A stretch of DNA of 64,000 nucleotides from Schistocephalus solidus (GCA_017591395.1 WEDG01007055.1:186001-250000); one strand, 5' to 3'. Numbered from the stretch's first letter, positions 42,701 to 50,712 are shown. The notes: generated from the letters alone by a model not told the origin. Numbers and translations: made by a program.

Positions 42701-45700
42701 CCAAAGTAATCATTTTCGACTTAAAATATGTTTTGGAATTTCAGTTTAAATTTTAGGGTAAAAGCTACCGAAAGTACAGCTTTGTGCAAAAGGTTAGTGG
42801 CTTCAGAGTTAAGTTATTAGTATATCGTGACATCCACCAAGGTCATCACTATTTGTGATTAATAAGGCTTTTTAAGTGAAGTTCAATTTTATATCTGGAC
42901 AATCTTTGGTGTTTGAGCGCTTAACTAGGTTCATTGCTGAGCGTTTATGTTACTCTTATAAAACAATTTAAAACCGTTTTCATGGACGTCTGAACTTTTT
43001 GGTGTAGAAATTTAAAATGAAAGTAATGCTTCTGCAAGTGTGAGCTGTAGATTTCAGTACCTGGTTTCCCTATTTCCATTGGAATAGCTTTTCAAAGGGT
43101 TTTATGTCAAGATGGACTCAAAAGCGGTGCTACCTTGCTTGTCAGTGTCTCTTCGGAAAATAATTGCATCTCAGCCAAAGAATGGCTATCATCGATTTTA
43201 TTCACGCCCATGCGTGGGCCATGGATCAATAAGAGTTGAAATGAGCTTTTATGGTTTTCTCTTCCATGCAGATAAATAAAAAGGAGTATTTACTTTTACA
43301 ATATGTAGATAGATTTTCTGCTTAGTAAAGTGTTAATTTTTCTCGGTATTAATGGGAAAGCAGGATTTTTGTCAGAATGAAATGAACAAAGTAATGCTAT
43401 CGGTTGAATGTGACAGAATACTCCATGTGCAAACAAAAATGAAATTCTAATGGAGAGACATTTAACCGGCCGCATTAAATTTACTTTATTAATTTGAATT
43501 AGTATTTTTGACTGAAAGCATCTTTACCTAAGCATACTGATTTACACAAATGAAATACAAATAGAAACCTTTGCCAGTTATTCTGTCTGAGCATCATCTT
43601 TTGACACATACAGATCACAAGAAGTATTGATCACACAGGAATAAATATAGGATTGTAATTTAGATATATTTCTAAAATTATGATAGTGCAAGTGTTGCAT
43701 TCTTGTTAAAACTAACAAATACATAATAATCAACCAAAATGTACACCTTCAGAATCCTTAAATATATTAATCAGTTTTTCAAATGATAGTTTTCAGTTTA
43801 TCTTGCTTAATTTGTTTGAATTTCATGCAAGGTCTTGTCATTCGATTTTTAATTTGCCCAATTTTCACTTTTGCAGGAAAAGGGGATTTGTTTGGAACGG
43901 ATATTGATGAAAAACCACTCATCGGACTGTCGGCTTTCGACGTTAAGGCATTGACATACTGTGAACTGCAGTTTATTCTACTCGACCATACATTATTTGA
44001 CGTACTGAACCTTTATCCAGCCTATCTGATAGAATTTTCTAATGCTCTTCATGATGAACTATCCTTCAATATTAAAGAAGGGTATGATCCGGTAGGTTTT
44101 TCCTAACAAGTAACGTACCTTACTAAAGTGCATTATAATTAAATCGGTCTGCGAAAGTGTCAATGTGAAGGATCTTATTGCACTTATCTGATATTATAAT
44201 TAAGAATGGTATGTCAAGTCTGAGAAAACAAACAATTCGCAACAAAGCGAGCATTTATGACCTCAACTGGTTTTTCCAAAATGAAATATATGCTTAGAAT
44301 GACGCGATGGTTTTATTGCTTATAACTTAAGACATCGAATAAAAGTAAAATTGAGCATTCATAAAAGGTCTTTTGACAAATCGAACATTATATAATTTAT
44401 CTTAAAATACAAAATAACTTAGCTCGCTGTTGAGTATTTTATGCACACTTACTGAATATATATGTGGATAGGACGGATTTCTGAAATACTCAAATATCCT
44501 TGTTTTCGGGTTTTTTAGTTGGTAAAAATCATAATCAAATTGAAAAGTAAAATGTCTGTTACCTCGTTGGCGTTTTTTAGTACAAATGTAACTGCTATTA
44601 CACGGTAACAACATACGGTGAAGTTTGTATACCATCTGCAGATTTTTTTCTATGGTTTTAAAACTTTAATAAGACTGCTAGTTTTTTATTTATTCTCTTA
44701 ATCTTGCATGAAGGTCTTCCATAGCAAAGTACCAATCAATGGCGTTATGGGATAGTTGGTTATTTTGGATTATATCACCTTTTGAAAAAATAAGAAATTG
44801 GTGGACCACAGCAGTTATGAATCCTGTCACTCAATTTCAAACGTCTGAACAGAGTGAGCACAGCTGGAATACTTAGGTGTAAACTCATTTCTGTATTTAA
44901 ACTTATACATTTTGTGAGGTAAGCAGCTTATCATTTAGTATCAATAAAGCGGTACATGTTGTGCAATGCAGTCATGTCTCAGGTTAATCGCGAAGCTTCC
45001 TAGTATTTTACTTGCGAGAACAATTATGGTGGACAAAAGGCAATCATATTTTACAAATTTGAATGTACCTGTCGTTGAATGGAGAGAGCTGTTATGTTTG
45101 CTTTGAACCTGGTATGAGGATATGTCCCGAAATTTGTCAGCAAATATATGCCAATATAGATTTGGTCCACGTATACACTTGTTCAAGAGGCAACCTGATG
45201 AATTTTTAATAACCGATGGTAAAAGATATTAAAATATGCTACCTTAAACGAATTTGACAAAAGAGGAAACATGTTATAAATACAGCTTACCATTTTCTGC
45301 CAAAACGTTTTGAAAAACTGTTTACCTAATTTCAACAATAAGTAAGAAAACATAACAAGAGCACAAATTAATAATCGGCAGTTTTAGAAACATTCAATAA
45401 AATAATCAAAACTTACGTGCTGAATCCACACATAGACATAAATATATTTCCATTTTTGACCTTAATATTTTGCATAATAATTGACATGTTGCATAATTTT
45501 CTAAAAGAAAAATGAAATCATAAATATTAGCAAAAAAACATGATTACTTTTGAAACATATTAAAAAACATGAATCGACTTTCATAATGCTTTTTCCCATA
45601 TGATGGGCAGATTATTTAATTTCTACATCAAAAATTCCGATTGCCAACATATCTAAAATTCCTTTTTTTAATAACATAGGGGAAGCTTCTTACCATCACT

Positions 45701-48700
45701 GTGACTATGTAACACAGTATTTTAGGCTTTTTTAGATTCAACTTATATTTTACAATTTTCTACATACATAAGGTGCTGGTTCGTTTAGTAATTTTTACAT
45801 AAATGCGTACGCAAGACAAAATTCATGTACGTAATATTTAAAAAGAGACAGACTTAACTATTGTCGCGAGGAAAAATTCGTAAGAATTATTGATGACATC
45901 AAAAACAATTTTTGACATTTTGATAAATGAGAAACAGAAACACTTAATGGCTAGCCTTCTAAGCGTAACATATAAAAACCTATCAAAATACATAGGATCT
46001 CCTGGTTTTTGCCTCTGATTAATGCTCTTAAATACTTTTGAATTCAAAAGGGTTTATCTTCTCTGGCATACTCAAGGTACATAATAGTACTATTCGTTAG
46101 ATTTGCTTAATCCGACATACATTTTTTGTGCGCCTGTTTATTGCCGCTGTTCATACACGGATTTCATACAACATCGGTTATTTTCGATTGGATTTTCACA
46201 AGTGCTCAGGTTTATACAACTTCTTTCGTTAAAGTTTGTTAATTTATGATCTTGAAACAAAGTTTAAATATTTCAACCAAGCATTAATTATCTGATTAAC
46301 AATTATAAATAAATCAAATGTTTTTATTTGCCAGTTCTCCAGAGACGGTATTAATACTTTCGCTGCCATAACAAGGACTGTATCACCAGACCCAGATTCA
46401 ATCGTCGAAAGTGGGCTCAGCCACTCAAATGATACCCAAACACCGTCGCCCGTGACAACCCTGGCCATAAATCTGCCCAACCGAAGCCTCTTCACGCCAT
46501 GTGGACCCACTAACTTTCTTTCGGCTCACAGAAACCCGAAAAGGCTAATGAGTTTTGATGGTCATCTTGAAAGCGCAATGACTGGTCCACTGGCATCTAA
46601 TACAAGAAAACCGGTATTCAATTCGCAAAATAACGTCCAGTTGTCCATAAGCAAATTGAAAAGCAACAAAGATTCTGAGGATGAAAAAGCAATGAAAAAA
46701 AAGAATCGGAAAAAGGATGGAGAGGACAAAGTTCCAAAGAAAGTTAAAGATGCTATGGAGACAAATAAACAGCTTAACAATGAGCAGGTTGCTGAGACAT
46801 TCCTCAGAAGCGCACCAATCAGTCAAAGGGAAAGAAAAGATTCATTTACTGAGGATGACAATCAACTTCTGTTCGATTCTCAATTTTCGTGCACAGGAAA
46901 TACTTTGAGAGAAAAGCCAGCTCCTCAAACTCCTAAAAGCTCGTTTTGTTCCTTTGAAATTGTACACGAACGGTAGGTTAAACAGGTTACCTTTTTTAAC
47001 GATTGCATAGGCTGGTTACTATGAACTATGTAGGTCTTTATTGCAGCCCTGAAACGTAACATATAATCAGGTGAACAGAGCCATTTCAGCTGCATTTCCA
47101 AAGCGTTTACAGAAATTTAATAAGTCATTTGTGATAGGAAATAAATTAACTCTGAATTTTCCTTAGCTGAACGGACTATAGTGAACGGTCTTCAGTAACT
47201 ATGCCTCAGCGAAAACACTGTTACTAAGTCATATTTTGCATGCAGTGTGCTAAAGGTTCCACTTCTAATGTAAGTACCCTTTTCATACTGGCTTGGCATA
47301 ATGCAAATGTTTTGCGTTTCATCCAAAGAGTCACTTAAGTTAATGAGAAAATTTACGGTAAACTAATGCTGGGTAAAGGAAAATATGTAATTCGGTGAAA
47401 AAACGTGATGAGTACTTATACGATAAGGACATACGAAAGGAACTATATTTCTGCAAATCAAGCAATAACGCTGGTGGCTATCGAACCAATCTCAGAATAA
47501 GGCATATCTTTATAACAATTAGGCTATATTTTATTTAAAGTTTTCGGATACAATATTGGAAAATAATTTCATTGATTAAAGCTGAAAACTAGCAAAACAA
47601 TTGCAACTACAAAAATTAAATTAAATTTGAATCTATGTATGAATAAAATATGATTGTAAAAGATTGCGTTTTCTTGCCCAACAACAAATATTTCGGATTT
47701 GTTGATCAAAGGATTACAATATAAATTAAGCAATGAATTAATAGTTTTTCACTTGAAGTGTCCCAAAACAAATGAGCTACAGCAGCTTTATCTCTCGTAC
47801 GACACTTTTTATTTCAAAAAATACAGCGGCATACTAAGCCAGAATATATTTATCTTAAAAATTAAATTAATGACTATTACTTGCTATGCAAGCTTCTGTG
47901 AGAAAATCTTTAAAGCACTTTCTATGCAGCTAAGTTGTAATGGGTTTACGAAGAACGCATTTCAGTATATTTATACTTATGAAAGATTTAATGTAAGAGG
48001 ATGATGGATACAAGTAAAAATGTCAGTAATTTATTATAAATTATAATTCACGAGGACAAAGCCTTGCTTCGCATATTGAGATAAGGGAGAATTATGTAGA
48101 TATCAATAGTATGCAGAAAGTGAAAATCCCCTTTATGCACAAGTTTATAGTTTACCACTTGAATAGCTGCTACTAACTACTATGGAAAACTGGTAATTTT
48201 TTACCGACCGCGATCTATTTATTGAGGTTTCTGTGTAGTATTAGTTCAGTAAGCCTAGACGTTACTGTAGAAATATGCAAAGGTTAGTTTTACTGTTTAA
48301 AAAAGGCAACCTAAAAAGATACATTCACCTTACAGCAATTTTGAGAGATTTTGTTAGTCTTTTAACAGGGAGATTTATATCTACTCTTTCGTAATAATGC
48401 TTTTAATATTTAAAAAAAGCTGTAAAACCTTTTTAAAGGAGAAGTTTCAAAATTATCTCTGAGTGCAAGCCCGTTTGTTTTAAAAACAGCTGAATTTCTG
48501 ATAGCTTTCGGTAATTTAATTTATTTGAATTTTTCCTCATTCCTGCGTCACTAGTTTGATATGTGTCATTATAACTAATTTGGGACCGAAAGTTTTATTA
48601 ACCTGATGCTTCAGATGTTCACCGAACCTATTATCAGATAAAGTTGGACAAAATGGTAGCAGGGGGTACAAGGTGCACAGTATCGATAAGGCACTGCTGC

Positions 48701-50711
48701 CAGGTAACCACACGCTTCTATATTCGACAGTCCTCATGTTCATCACTGGTAGTCGTAGTTTATGGGATACTTGAGGGCAGGACATAATATGCAGCAGCGA
48801 GGTCGTTTGTGCTTGTTACTTGAATGCGGGTCCGGTAGCCATGAGTCAAGCAGCTCATGTGGTTGTCCTATCTGGCGAGAGTCTCGGCCTCATCAAGCTT
48901 GAAGGTTCCGGCTACGTCCACTGAATGAGCCACGATCCGGGGATTACCGTCCTTCCTACTCACTGCTGCTGCATGCTGGTCCGTTCACGTCCGGAGTAGT
49001 CTCCCAGTATCTCCGACATATTTGCTGCGTCCGCAACTGTTCTAGTCGTTATTGGATCTTGTGCAGTTGCGGATAAAGCAATACGTGAGCCGTCAGTTGT
49101 TTGAGTTGTCTGTCTCTGAACAGCATTCAATTATCAAGTGCAATGACCTCGCAGCTGCATCTTCTGTGCTACGATTTTGCCTGGGTACAAAATACTAGAC
49201 ACATGGCGAGGATGCGATTGGCCAGCAGTCCTGGTAATGGCAAGCCGAATTTTCTTGTACTCGTCGTGCCAAGAATTGACAACGGCAATTACCGATTCAA
49301 TCACAAACCGAAAAGCAATCATCGCATTAACTACGAACCCCAGGACTGGCAAATACAGAAAACGTGTGGTTACATGGCAATTTTGCCCAATAAATGCTGC
49401 ATCCCTTGTGTCCCATATTAACCTTTTATGCGAGTCGCTATAAATATGGGTTTGACAGAATATCGGAAACGTCAGACTAAGTAAAGCTGTTGTTCCGGTG
49501 ATCCTGTCTGCCGCTTTGCGACTCTCTCCTGTAACCCACCGCTAAGCTCCTATTAACAGTTTTATTTTACTTCATTAGTTTTCTTAAAGGAAAGTGAAAG
49601 ACGAGAGGTCTCTTTTCAAAAAACCTTTACTTGTTTCGCAAAACAAAAGCCATATTTGGCAGGATACTTTTCCGTTCTCATCTTTTGAAATGTTGTTTAA
49701 TTGTGCATGTATAATCTAAACAAATCAGCATCAGTATAGAAGTGTTGTGTGCGTTTTCTTAAAATAAAACTACTTTAACTTGGTTTTAATATGCCTTGGA
49801 GCTTCATATGGTAACGTTTTGCAGATAACAAATACACCTTTTCCAATGTGTTACTAGATTGACAATTTGACTTCAGTCATTTCATAGTAACCAGCTAACA
49901 CAGGATTTCTCCGAAATTTTCCACCTTCCCAAATATCTGCTCGCTGAATATTGCAGCACATATGCGGTATTGTTTTTAAAATCACTTATCGTATTTTAGA
50001 GAATCCGATGAAACCGAATCACTGTCCAAAGATGACGGGAAGAGAGATGTCGATGGGCCGGCAGCTTTTGCTTCAATTACCAACAACGACAGTATGCAAC
50101 CTTCCAATACAGAGTTAAAAGACCTGATGTCGTTTCTCGCACGTGATCTATCTTCCCTGAGATCGGAGGTTCGCTGGCTTTTCCACGAAATTTCCGATCT
50201 GAAACGAAGTCTCGTCACCACGCCCACACCAGTAGCACCACCTCATACAGACCGACAAAGGACATTGAAGTGTCAACCTCTAAAGACTGGCATAATGAAG
50301 GCTTCCACTGTGGGCTGTTTTGGTGAGGAATATCGCTGCACTCGGTTTTCTGCGCACTTCTCTGATGACACTGGTGTTATCACCCGACCAACTGTCGGGC
50401 AATTCATATCAACGCCCCCCTTAAGGCAAACTGGGTACAGCAATTTTGCCAAATTGCCTGAGGTCTCACTTTGTGCCCGAAACCCGAGCACCCCAACTTT
50501 CCACGAAAGTCGCAGCGTTAAGTTTCATTTGCCTGGAAGACATGTCTGTCAGGAGCATCACAAATCACGCCAAGAGAACTACGAAACTGGTCCCCTGTTT
50601 ACAATATCGCCCTCTAGGACAGCAGAGGAAAGCATCTTTGCCGAAGACGCTGAGATTTCCCCTTCTTCGGAGTTTGATGGCGAGGCTACATCCATATCAC
50701 AGTGTAAATAA
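1002..50711 (+). CDS. ELK-type (KCNH) voltage-gated K+ channel gene, last nine exons, 5' end outside window
   Basis: The gene encodes the pore-forming subunit of a voltage-gated potassium channel of the EAG/ERG/ELK (KCNH) superfamily, acting as a tetramer in the plasma membrane. Nine exons joined in phase give about 938 codons after allowing for one missing base in exon 6. In order they hold pre-S1 and S1-S2 (residues 1-78), S2-S3 (79-134), S4-S5 (135-202), pore (203-267), S6 and C-linker (268-333), cyclic-nucleotide-binding homology domain (334-489) and a long tail (490-938). The motifs [33 protein letters not shown] and GKGDLFG, and the phrase [11 protein letters not shown], fit ELK (KCNH3/4/8) better than EAG or ERG. 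The usual N-terminal PAS domain is not seen and should lie upstream of base 1. Introns run from 2.1 to 15.5 kb. The single frameshift near 40829 means the locus as written would not make a full product. Subfamily call is by recall, not by search. Confidence 0.93.
1237..2690. other. Start of intron 1, no gene recognised
   Basis: After the donor site the DNA is of mixed composition. A GC-richer stretch at about 1690-2130 includes a run of ten C at about 1989-1998 and looks unlike the surrounding intron, suggesting an old insertion. Short open frames here show no family I know. A perfect 8-base stem with a 5-base loop lies at 1483-1503. Confidence 0.5.
2690..5165 (+). repeat. Cluster of composite dispersed repeats (two alternating blocks)
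   Basis: Two blocks recur side by side. Block a starts near TTAAGAAGGAGCCA and continues through CTGACTCTCAGTCCGCCAGT, with an ACCACGCGGTCCGAGTTATC stretch further on; copies start near 2998, 3358, 3983, 4378, 4671 and 5030. Block b, with ACTCTCTCCTCCTCCCCCAC and a following ACCGGAGATGGG-like stretch, appears near 2795, 3190, 3820 and 4508. Copies at 3983 and 4671 are nearly identical over 150 bases, so part of the cluster arose by recent local duplication. No long open frame is conserved between copies. Similar blocks occur at 12400, 14460 and 57840. Confidence 0.8.
3639..3698 (+). repeat. (CA)30 microsatellite
   Basis: Thirty uninterrupted CA units inside one copy of composite block a. The long Cys-Val open frames predicted on the other strand are only translations of this repeat. 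Confidence 0.97.
5251..6168 (-). pseudogene. Zinc-finger and proline-rich C-terminal tail of the non-LTR element
   Basis: Five finger-like units are visible across two or three frames. [19 protein letters not shown] unit with a final Cys (C2HC) lies near 6050, units ending GHLRIH lie near 5710-5770 and 5395-5455, and units [18 protein letters not shown] near 5595-5670 and 5270-5330. The second pair and third pair are joined by the same linker ([13 protein letters not shown] and [13 protein letters not shown]), so one finger pair was duplicated. Between the first finger and the pairs is a proline-rich run (5790-5860) encoded by a GGT/GGC-type repeat. Likely role is nucleic acid binding during retrotransposition; this is inference. 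Confidence 0.75.
6170..7228 (-). pseudogene. Reverse transcriptase core and post-RT region of the non-LTR element
   Basis: From 7228 the minus frame reads through the RT palm with [15 protein letters not shown] and LLFADDCAL. The catalytic FADD is encoded at 6929-6940 and is intact. An in-frame TAA at 6779-6781 interrupts the frame, which then resumes without shift to about 6145 with [13 protein letters not shown] and the [20 protein letters not shown] segment that follows RT in this group. A frame change at about 6145 precedes the finger tail. The protein could not be made whole from this copy. Confidence 0.82.
8400..9130 (-). pseudogene. APE-type endonuclease part of the non-LTR element
   Basis: The minus strand encodes [19 protein letters not shown] at about 9120-9064, [19 protein letters not shown] from 9046 after a frame change, then [20 protein letters not shown] near 8870-8790 and [18 protein letters not shown] near 8450-8395. 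The family usually has LSETR at the first motif, with a catalytic Glu. Here it reads LSVTR, so this Glu is lost. Several frameshifts separate the pieces. Confidence 0.72.
9506..9668 (+). repeat. Purine-rich (GA/GGA) low-complexity tract
   Basis: About 160 bases are almost entirely purine on the + strand, built of GGGAGGAGGGAAGGG-like words with few interruptions. It lies between the non-LTR element and the first Penelope-like element. Open frames on the opposite strand here (Leu/Ser/Pro-rich) are composition artefacts. Confidence 0.9.
9820..10952 (-). mobile_element. Penelope-like element fragment, head-to-head partner 1
   Basis: The minus strand carries the RT palm end ([12 protein letters not shown] near 10945, then [20 protein letters not shown]), the following conserved segment ([36 protein letters not shown]-like), and the GIY-YIG-type C-terminus ([35 protein letters not shown]). 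It ends with a 3' tail having GAATAAAGCCATGATTCC and a CTTCTTCTTC end near 9825. RT upstream of the catalytic motif is missing. The catalytic YVDD reads YVND (codons at 10839-10850). Frameshifts separate RT and endonuclease parts. Non-functional. Confidence 0.88.
10955..12385 (+). mobile_element. Penelope-like element fragment, head-to-head partner 2
   Basis: The + strand begins inside RT with [18 protein letters not shown] at about 11000, then SPTYNLAK and [19 protein letters not shown] jump at about 11275 removes part of RT, and it continues at [24 protein letters not shown] (catalytic YVND at 11380-11391), the [14 protein letters not shown] segment, the [10 protein letters not shown] stretch and a GIY-YIG-type endonuclease ([14 protein letters not shown] near 11950, then [20 protein letters not shown]) with a frameshift between. 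The 3' tail ends near CTTTCTTCTTC at 12375. From 11281 on it mirrors partner 1. Several stops make it dead. Confidence 0.88.
12395..12510 (+). repeat. Fragment of composite block a with short CA run, just after the Penelope-like pair
   Basis: After a CA run at about 12411-12431 the sequence ACTGACCACGAGGACTGAAT, then GGCAACCGTCCATGCCACGACTTTAACCGCA, parallels the CTGACCACGCGGTCCGAGTT and GGCAACCTTCCAAGCCACGG parts of block a in the 2690-5165 cluster. It suggests the retroelements landed inside an older array of this repeat. Confidence 0.55.
12510..14440. other. Intron 1 stretch of mixed composition, no gene recognised
   Basis: The DNA here is richer in GC than typical intron and has no long open frame with a family I know. 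A segment at about 14030-14170 contains TCGATAGGGCTG and flanking words resembling (minus strand) the 3' tail of the Penelope-like remnant near 60110, so it may be an old element tail. The rest is unassigned repeat-like DNA. Confidence 0.4.
14455..14580 (-). repeat. Dispersed copy of composite block a
   Basis: The minus strand reads CATTAAGAAGGAGTCATTGA then TCTGAGTCTCAGTTTACCAG, and later ACCGCATGGTTTGAGTTTTT and GGTTGCAAACTCCCATG. These follow block a of the 2690-5165 cluster in the same order with about one change in four bases. It is an older, isolated copy in opposite orientation. Confidence 0.65.
14580..16721. other. End of intron 1, no gene recognised
   Basis: A GC-richer patch at about 15090-15340 contains a near-palindrome around GGCCTTGATTTC...GATCACGGCC and looks like an unclassified repeat. 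The rest is AT-rich. A 93-codon open frame on the minus strand (14727-15008) has no recognisable family. The last bases form the acceptor for the S2-S3 exon. Confidence 0.45.
16722..16888 (+). CDS. ELK channel exon 2 of window: rest of S2, S3
   Basis: It is flanked by acceptor ataattttag and donor gtacgt. It completes the split Asp codon and continues [15 protein letters not shown], the S2 end and S2-S3 loop found in all KCNH channels, then S3 ([15 protein letters not shown]). It ends in phase 0. The acidic residues of S2 and S3 that pair with S4 arginines are present. The exon sits between two introns of about 15 kb each. Confidence 0.9.
16889..19905. other. Start of intron 2, AT-rich, nothing seen
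   Basis: Apart from the donor site, this 3 kb has only short open frames with no family resemblance, A/T runs and no clear repeats. Confidence 0.6.
19910..20150 (+). mobile_element. tRNA-like short interspersed element with inverted ends, + copy
   Basis: It contains an A-box-like TAGCTCAAAAGGTCAGAACG (20057-20076) and B-box-like GAATTTGAATTCC (20110-20122), followed by CACCGAGGCTAACAG. The left end TAAAACTCTGCGGCCTTTGG (19914-19933) matches the inverse of the right-end type. The upstream AACTTGACCCAAGT is shared with the copy at 61090-61280. It is clearly old. The same internal words GTTGGCTGTAC occur in all three copies. Confidence 0.62.
20150..24540. other. Intron 2, AT-rich, nothing convincing
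   Basis: No exon or transposase-like frame recognised. A short GTTAGGATTAGGTTGG stretch near 21991 resembles the telomere-like words at the window start. The remainder is plain AT-rich DNA. Confidence 0.55.
24545..25490 (+). mobile_element. Old Penelope-like element fragment (RT region)
   Basis: The + strand carries diverged RT words in the family order: [20 protein letters not shown] then FYCLHEA in place of [37 protein letters not shown] in place of [23 protein letters not shown] in place of the YVDD catalytic box, [12 protein letters not shown], and [20 protein letters not shown]. The C-terminal endonuclease is missing. The match order is convincing although every motif has drifted, so this is the oldest of the Penelope-like copies here. 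Confidence 0.72.
25490..27030. other. Intron 2 stretch, nothing recognised
   Basis: AT-rich DNA with short open frames of no recognised family. It separates two Penelope-like copies of opposite orientation. Confidence 0.5.
27035..29700 (-). mobile_element. Near-complete but inactive Penelope-like element
   Basis: Minus-strand order: an N-terminal part from about 29225 (a 172-codon frame, [13 protein letters not shown] and onward with [16 protein letters not shown]), RT motifs [20 protein letters not shown] and [10 protein letters not shown] (28660-28540), [16 protein letters not shown] (about 28440), catalytic box [10 protein letters not shown] (about 28200), [37 protein letters not shown], then a GIY-YIG endonuclease end ([40 protein letters not shown], 27600-27390). 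The 3' tail ends with CCTCTTCTTCTTTT near 27040. RT aspartates are kept but frameshifts and stops abound. The 5' limit (about 29240 to 29700) is uncertain. Confidence 0.85.
28707..29225 (-). pseudogene. N-terminal RT frame of the Penelope-like element
   Basis: This is the longest open stretch of the element at 172 codons. It contains [20 protein letters not shown] and [20 protein letters not shown], both typical of the region before RT motif 1 in Penelope-like proteins, and ends in a stop just before the FYGPPKIHK segment in another frame. No separate function is proposed. Confidence 0.75.
30105..30380 (-). mobile_element. 3' tail remnant of another Penelope-like element
   Basis: The minus strand reads CAAAACGCCAGTCATAGAAT then GGTGAACCCCTTCTTCTTCC, the tail form (short phrase then CTTCTTCTT) seen at the ends of the three better Penelope-like copies. 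Upstream minus sequence up to 30373 has a short open frame without recognised domain. Only the end of the element seems to be present. Confidence 0.5.
30380..32066. other. End of intron 2, AT-rich, nothing seen
   Basis: No gene-like or repeat-like feature recognised apart from the acceptor TTTCTACACTAG before the S4 exon. Confidence 0.6.
32067..32268 (+). CDS. ELK channel exon 3 of window: S4 voltage sensor and S5
   Basis: The acceptor tttctacactag and donor gtaaga give phases 0 and 1. The encoded S4 is [16 protein letters not shown], with basic residues at the three-residue spacing expected of a voltage sensor. It is followed by ERYSQYS and a hydrophobic S5 ending in [11 protein letters not shown], the KCNH signature before the pore turret. 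The turret continues to the exon end. Spacing and sequence are intact. Confidence 0.93.
32269..35845. other. Intron 3
   Basis: Between S5 and pore exons. Mostly AT-rich. Two open frames stand out but lack support: 33821-34063 with a hydrophobic stretch, and 34129-34481 in a GC-richer patch. Neither has a recognised family or well-placed splice sites. I leave them unannotated as genes. Confidence 0.55.
35846..36040 (+). CDS. ELK channel exon 4 of window: turret, pore helix, selectivity filter, start of S6
   Basis: The acceptor is tctattaaag and the donor gtgaac; both ends are phase 1. The exon encodes WLYELSER, a turret with a possible N-glycosylation site (NMT), then [20 protein letters not shown]. 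The filter GFGN is encoded at 35971-35982, which is the KCNH form rather than the GYGD of Shaker channels. The exon ends at AMLVG, with the Gly codon split to the next exon, where S6 continues as ALMHA. Confidence 0.95.
36041..38158. other. Intron 4, nothing seen
   Basis: AT-rich DNA between the pore and S6 exons, with no repeat or gene recognised. Confidence 0.65.
38159..38358 (+). CDS. ELK channel exon 5 of window: S6 end and C-linker
   Basis: It is flanked by acceptor ttttgtttag and donor gtcagt. It encodes the cytoplasmic half of S6 ([17 protein letters not shown]) and the C-linker, which has [20 protein letters not shown] and then a Trp-Ser-Ile-Asn-Arg-Gly-Ile-Asp stretch close to the ELK consensus. 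It ends in phase 0. The C-linker couples the cyclic-nucleotide-binding homology domain to the gate in this family. Confidence 0.94.
38359..40632. other. Intron 5, nothing seen
   Basis: AT-rich DNA with only short open frames, between C-linker and the first cyclic-nucleotide-binding homology exon. Confidence 0.65.
40633..40884 (+). CDS. ELK channel exon 6 of window: first half of cNBHD, carries a one-base frameshift
   Basis: The acceptor is gattttttag and the donor gtatgt. The first 65 codons read [20 protein letters not shown] and onward to the motif [15 protein letters not shown], all expected for the start of the cyclic-nucleotide-binding homology domain. The conserved continuation [18 protein letters not shown] is encoded from 40830, one base out of frame. 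Only the shifted frame ends in phase 1, as needed to join the next exon (G|GA giving GKGDLFG). One base is therefore missing at about 40828-40830, where a T run may have lost a base. Without it, splicing into exon 7 reaches TGA at 43952-43954. Confidence 0.88.
40885..43876. other. Intron 6, nothing seen
   Basis: AT-rich DNA splitting the cyclic-nucleotide-binding homology domain. No repeat family recognised. Confidence 0.65.
43877..44091 (+). CDS. ELK channel exon 7 of window: second half of cNBHD
   Basis: The acceptor is cacttttgcag and the donor gtaggt. It encodes [10 protein letters not shown], then [16 protein letters not shown] and [19 protein letters not shown]. These are the distal beta strands and final helix of the domain, with the KALTYC phrase diagnostic of KCNH channels. 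It ends in phase 0 after YDP. The domain in KCNH proteins does not normally bind cyclic nucleotide but is occupied by an intrinsic ligand; I cannot judge that detail here. Confidence 0.94.
44092..46334. other. Intron 7, nothing seen
   Basis: AT-rich, with short open frames of no recognised family. Confidence 0.65.
46335..46972 (+). CDS. ELK channel exon 8 of window: cytoplasmic tail, basic low-complexity segment
   Basis: The acceptor atttgccag and donor gtaggt give phases 0 and 2. The open frame runs unbroken for 212 codons, much longer than chance in such AT-rich DNA, and its phase agrees on both sides. It begins FSRDGINTF and has a Ser/Thr/Pro-rich stretch followed by a strongly basic run ([16 protein letters not shown]). 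I recognise no domain. KCNH tails diverge quickly, so exon membership rests on frame, splice sites and position. Confidence 0.8.
46973..48535. other. First part of intron 8, nothing seen
   Basis: AT-rich DNA before the Penelope-like remnant. A 101-codon open frame at 47699-48004 has no recognisable family. Confidence 0.6.
48540..49085 (-). mobile_element. Penelope-like element C-terminal remnant in intron 8
   Basis: On the minus strand [10 protein letters not shown] and [20 protein letters not shown] (about 49025-48920) follow the GIY-YIG pattern of flatworm Penelope-like elements. They are followed by [11 protein letters not shown] (about 48910-48875) and, after a frame change, a diverged end matching the INKCNDLP-type tail. 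The first part of the GIY-YIG motif and RT are missing. GC content is higher than in the surrounding intron. It lies antisense to the channel gene. Confidence 0.72.
49086..49999. other. End of intron 8, partly unassigned
   Basis: Bases 49100-49440 have open frames on both strands (106 and 88 codons on +) of no recognised family, in DNA of similar composition to the adjoining Penelope-like remnant. They may be part of the same insertion. The remainder is AT-rich up to the terminal exon acceptor. Confidence 0.4.
50000..50711 (+). CDS. ELK channel terminal exon: C-terminal tail with coiled coil and stop codon
   Basis: The acceptor is gtattttag. The first base completes a split Arg codon, and 236 more codons run to TAA at 50709-50711. 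Near the start lies an acidic stretch, then at about 50106-50212 a heptad-like segment ([13 protein letters not shown], then [20 protein letters not shown]) resembling the tetramerising coiled coil found in many KCNH C-termini. The remainder is Ser/Thr/Pro-rich without a recognisable domain. The stop overlaps an AATAAA. Confidence 0.84.
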
Positions 50712-50712
50712 A
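50707..50712 (+). promoter_or_regulatory. Candidate poly(A) signal overlapping the ELK stop codon
   Basis: AATAAA overlaps the TAA stop at 50709-50711. A second AATAAA is at 51014-51019, about 300 bases downstream, followed by a GT-rich stretch, and is the better placed site for normal 3' end formation. Neither is proven without transcript data. Confidence 0.35.

Noticed and set aside
46335..46350. Alternative acceptor at 46341-46342 for exon 8
   Set aside because: It would start the exon 8 bases later and break the phase-0 join with exon 7.
46545..46826. Open frames antisense to ELK exon 8
   Set aside because: They are the reverse shadow of a long real coding frame.
47699..48004. 101-codon frame in intron 8
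   Set aside because: AT-rich composition, no recognised family, and exons 8 and 9 join in phase without it.
49101..49443. Overlapping open frames as a possible gene
   Set aside because: They adjoin a Penelope-like remnant and share its composition; no family recognised, so more likely part of an old insertion.
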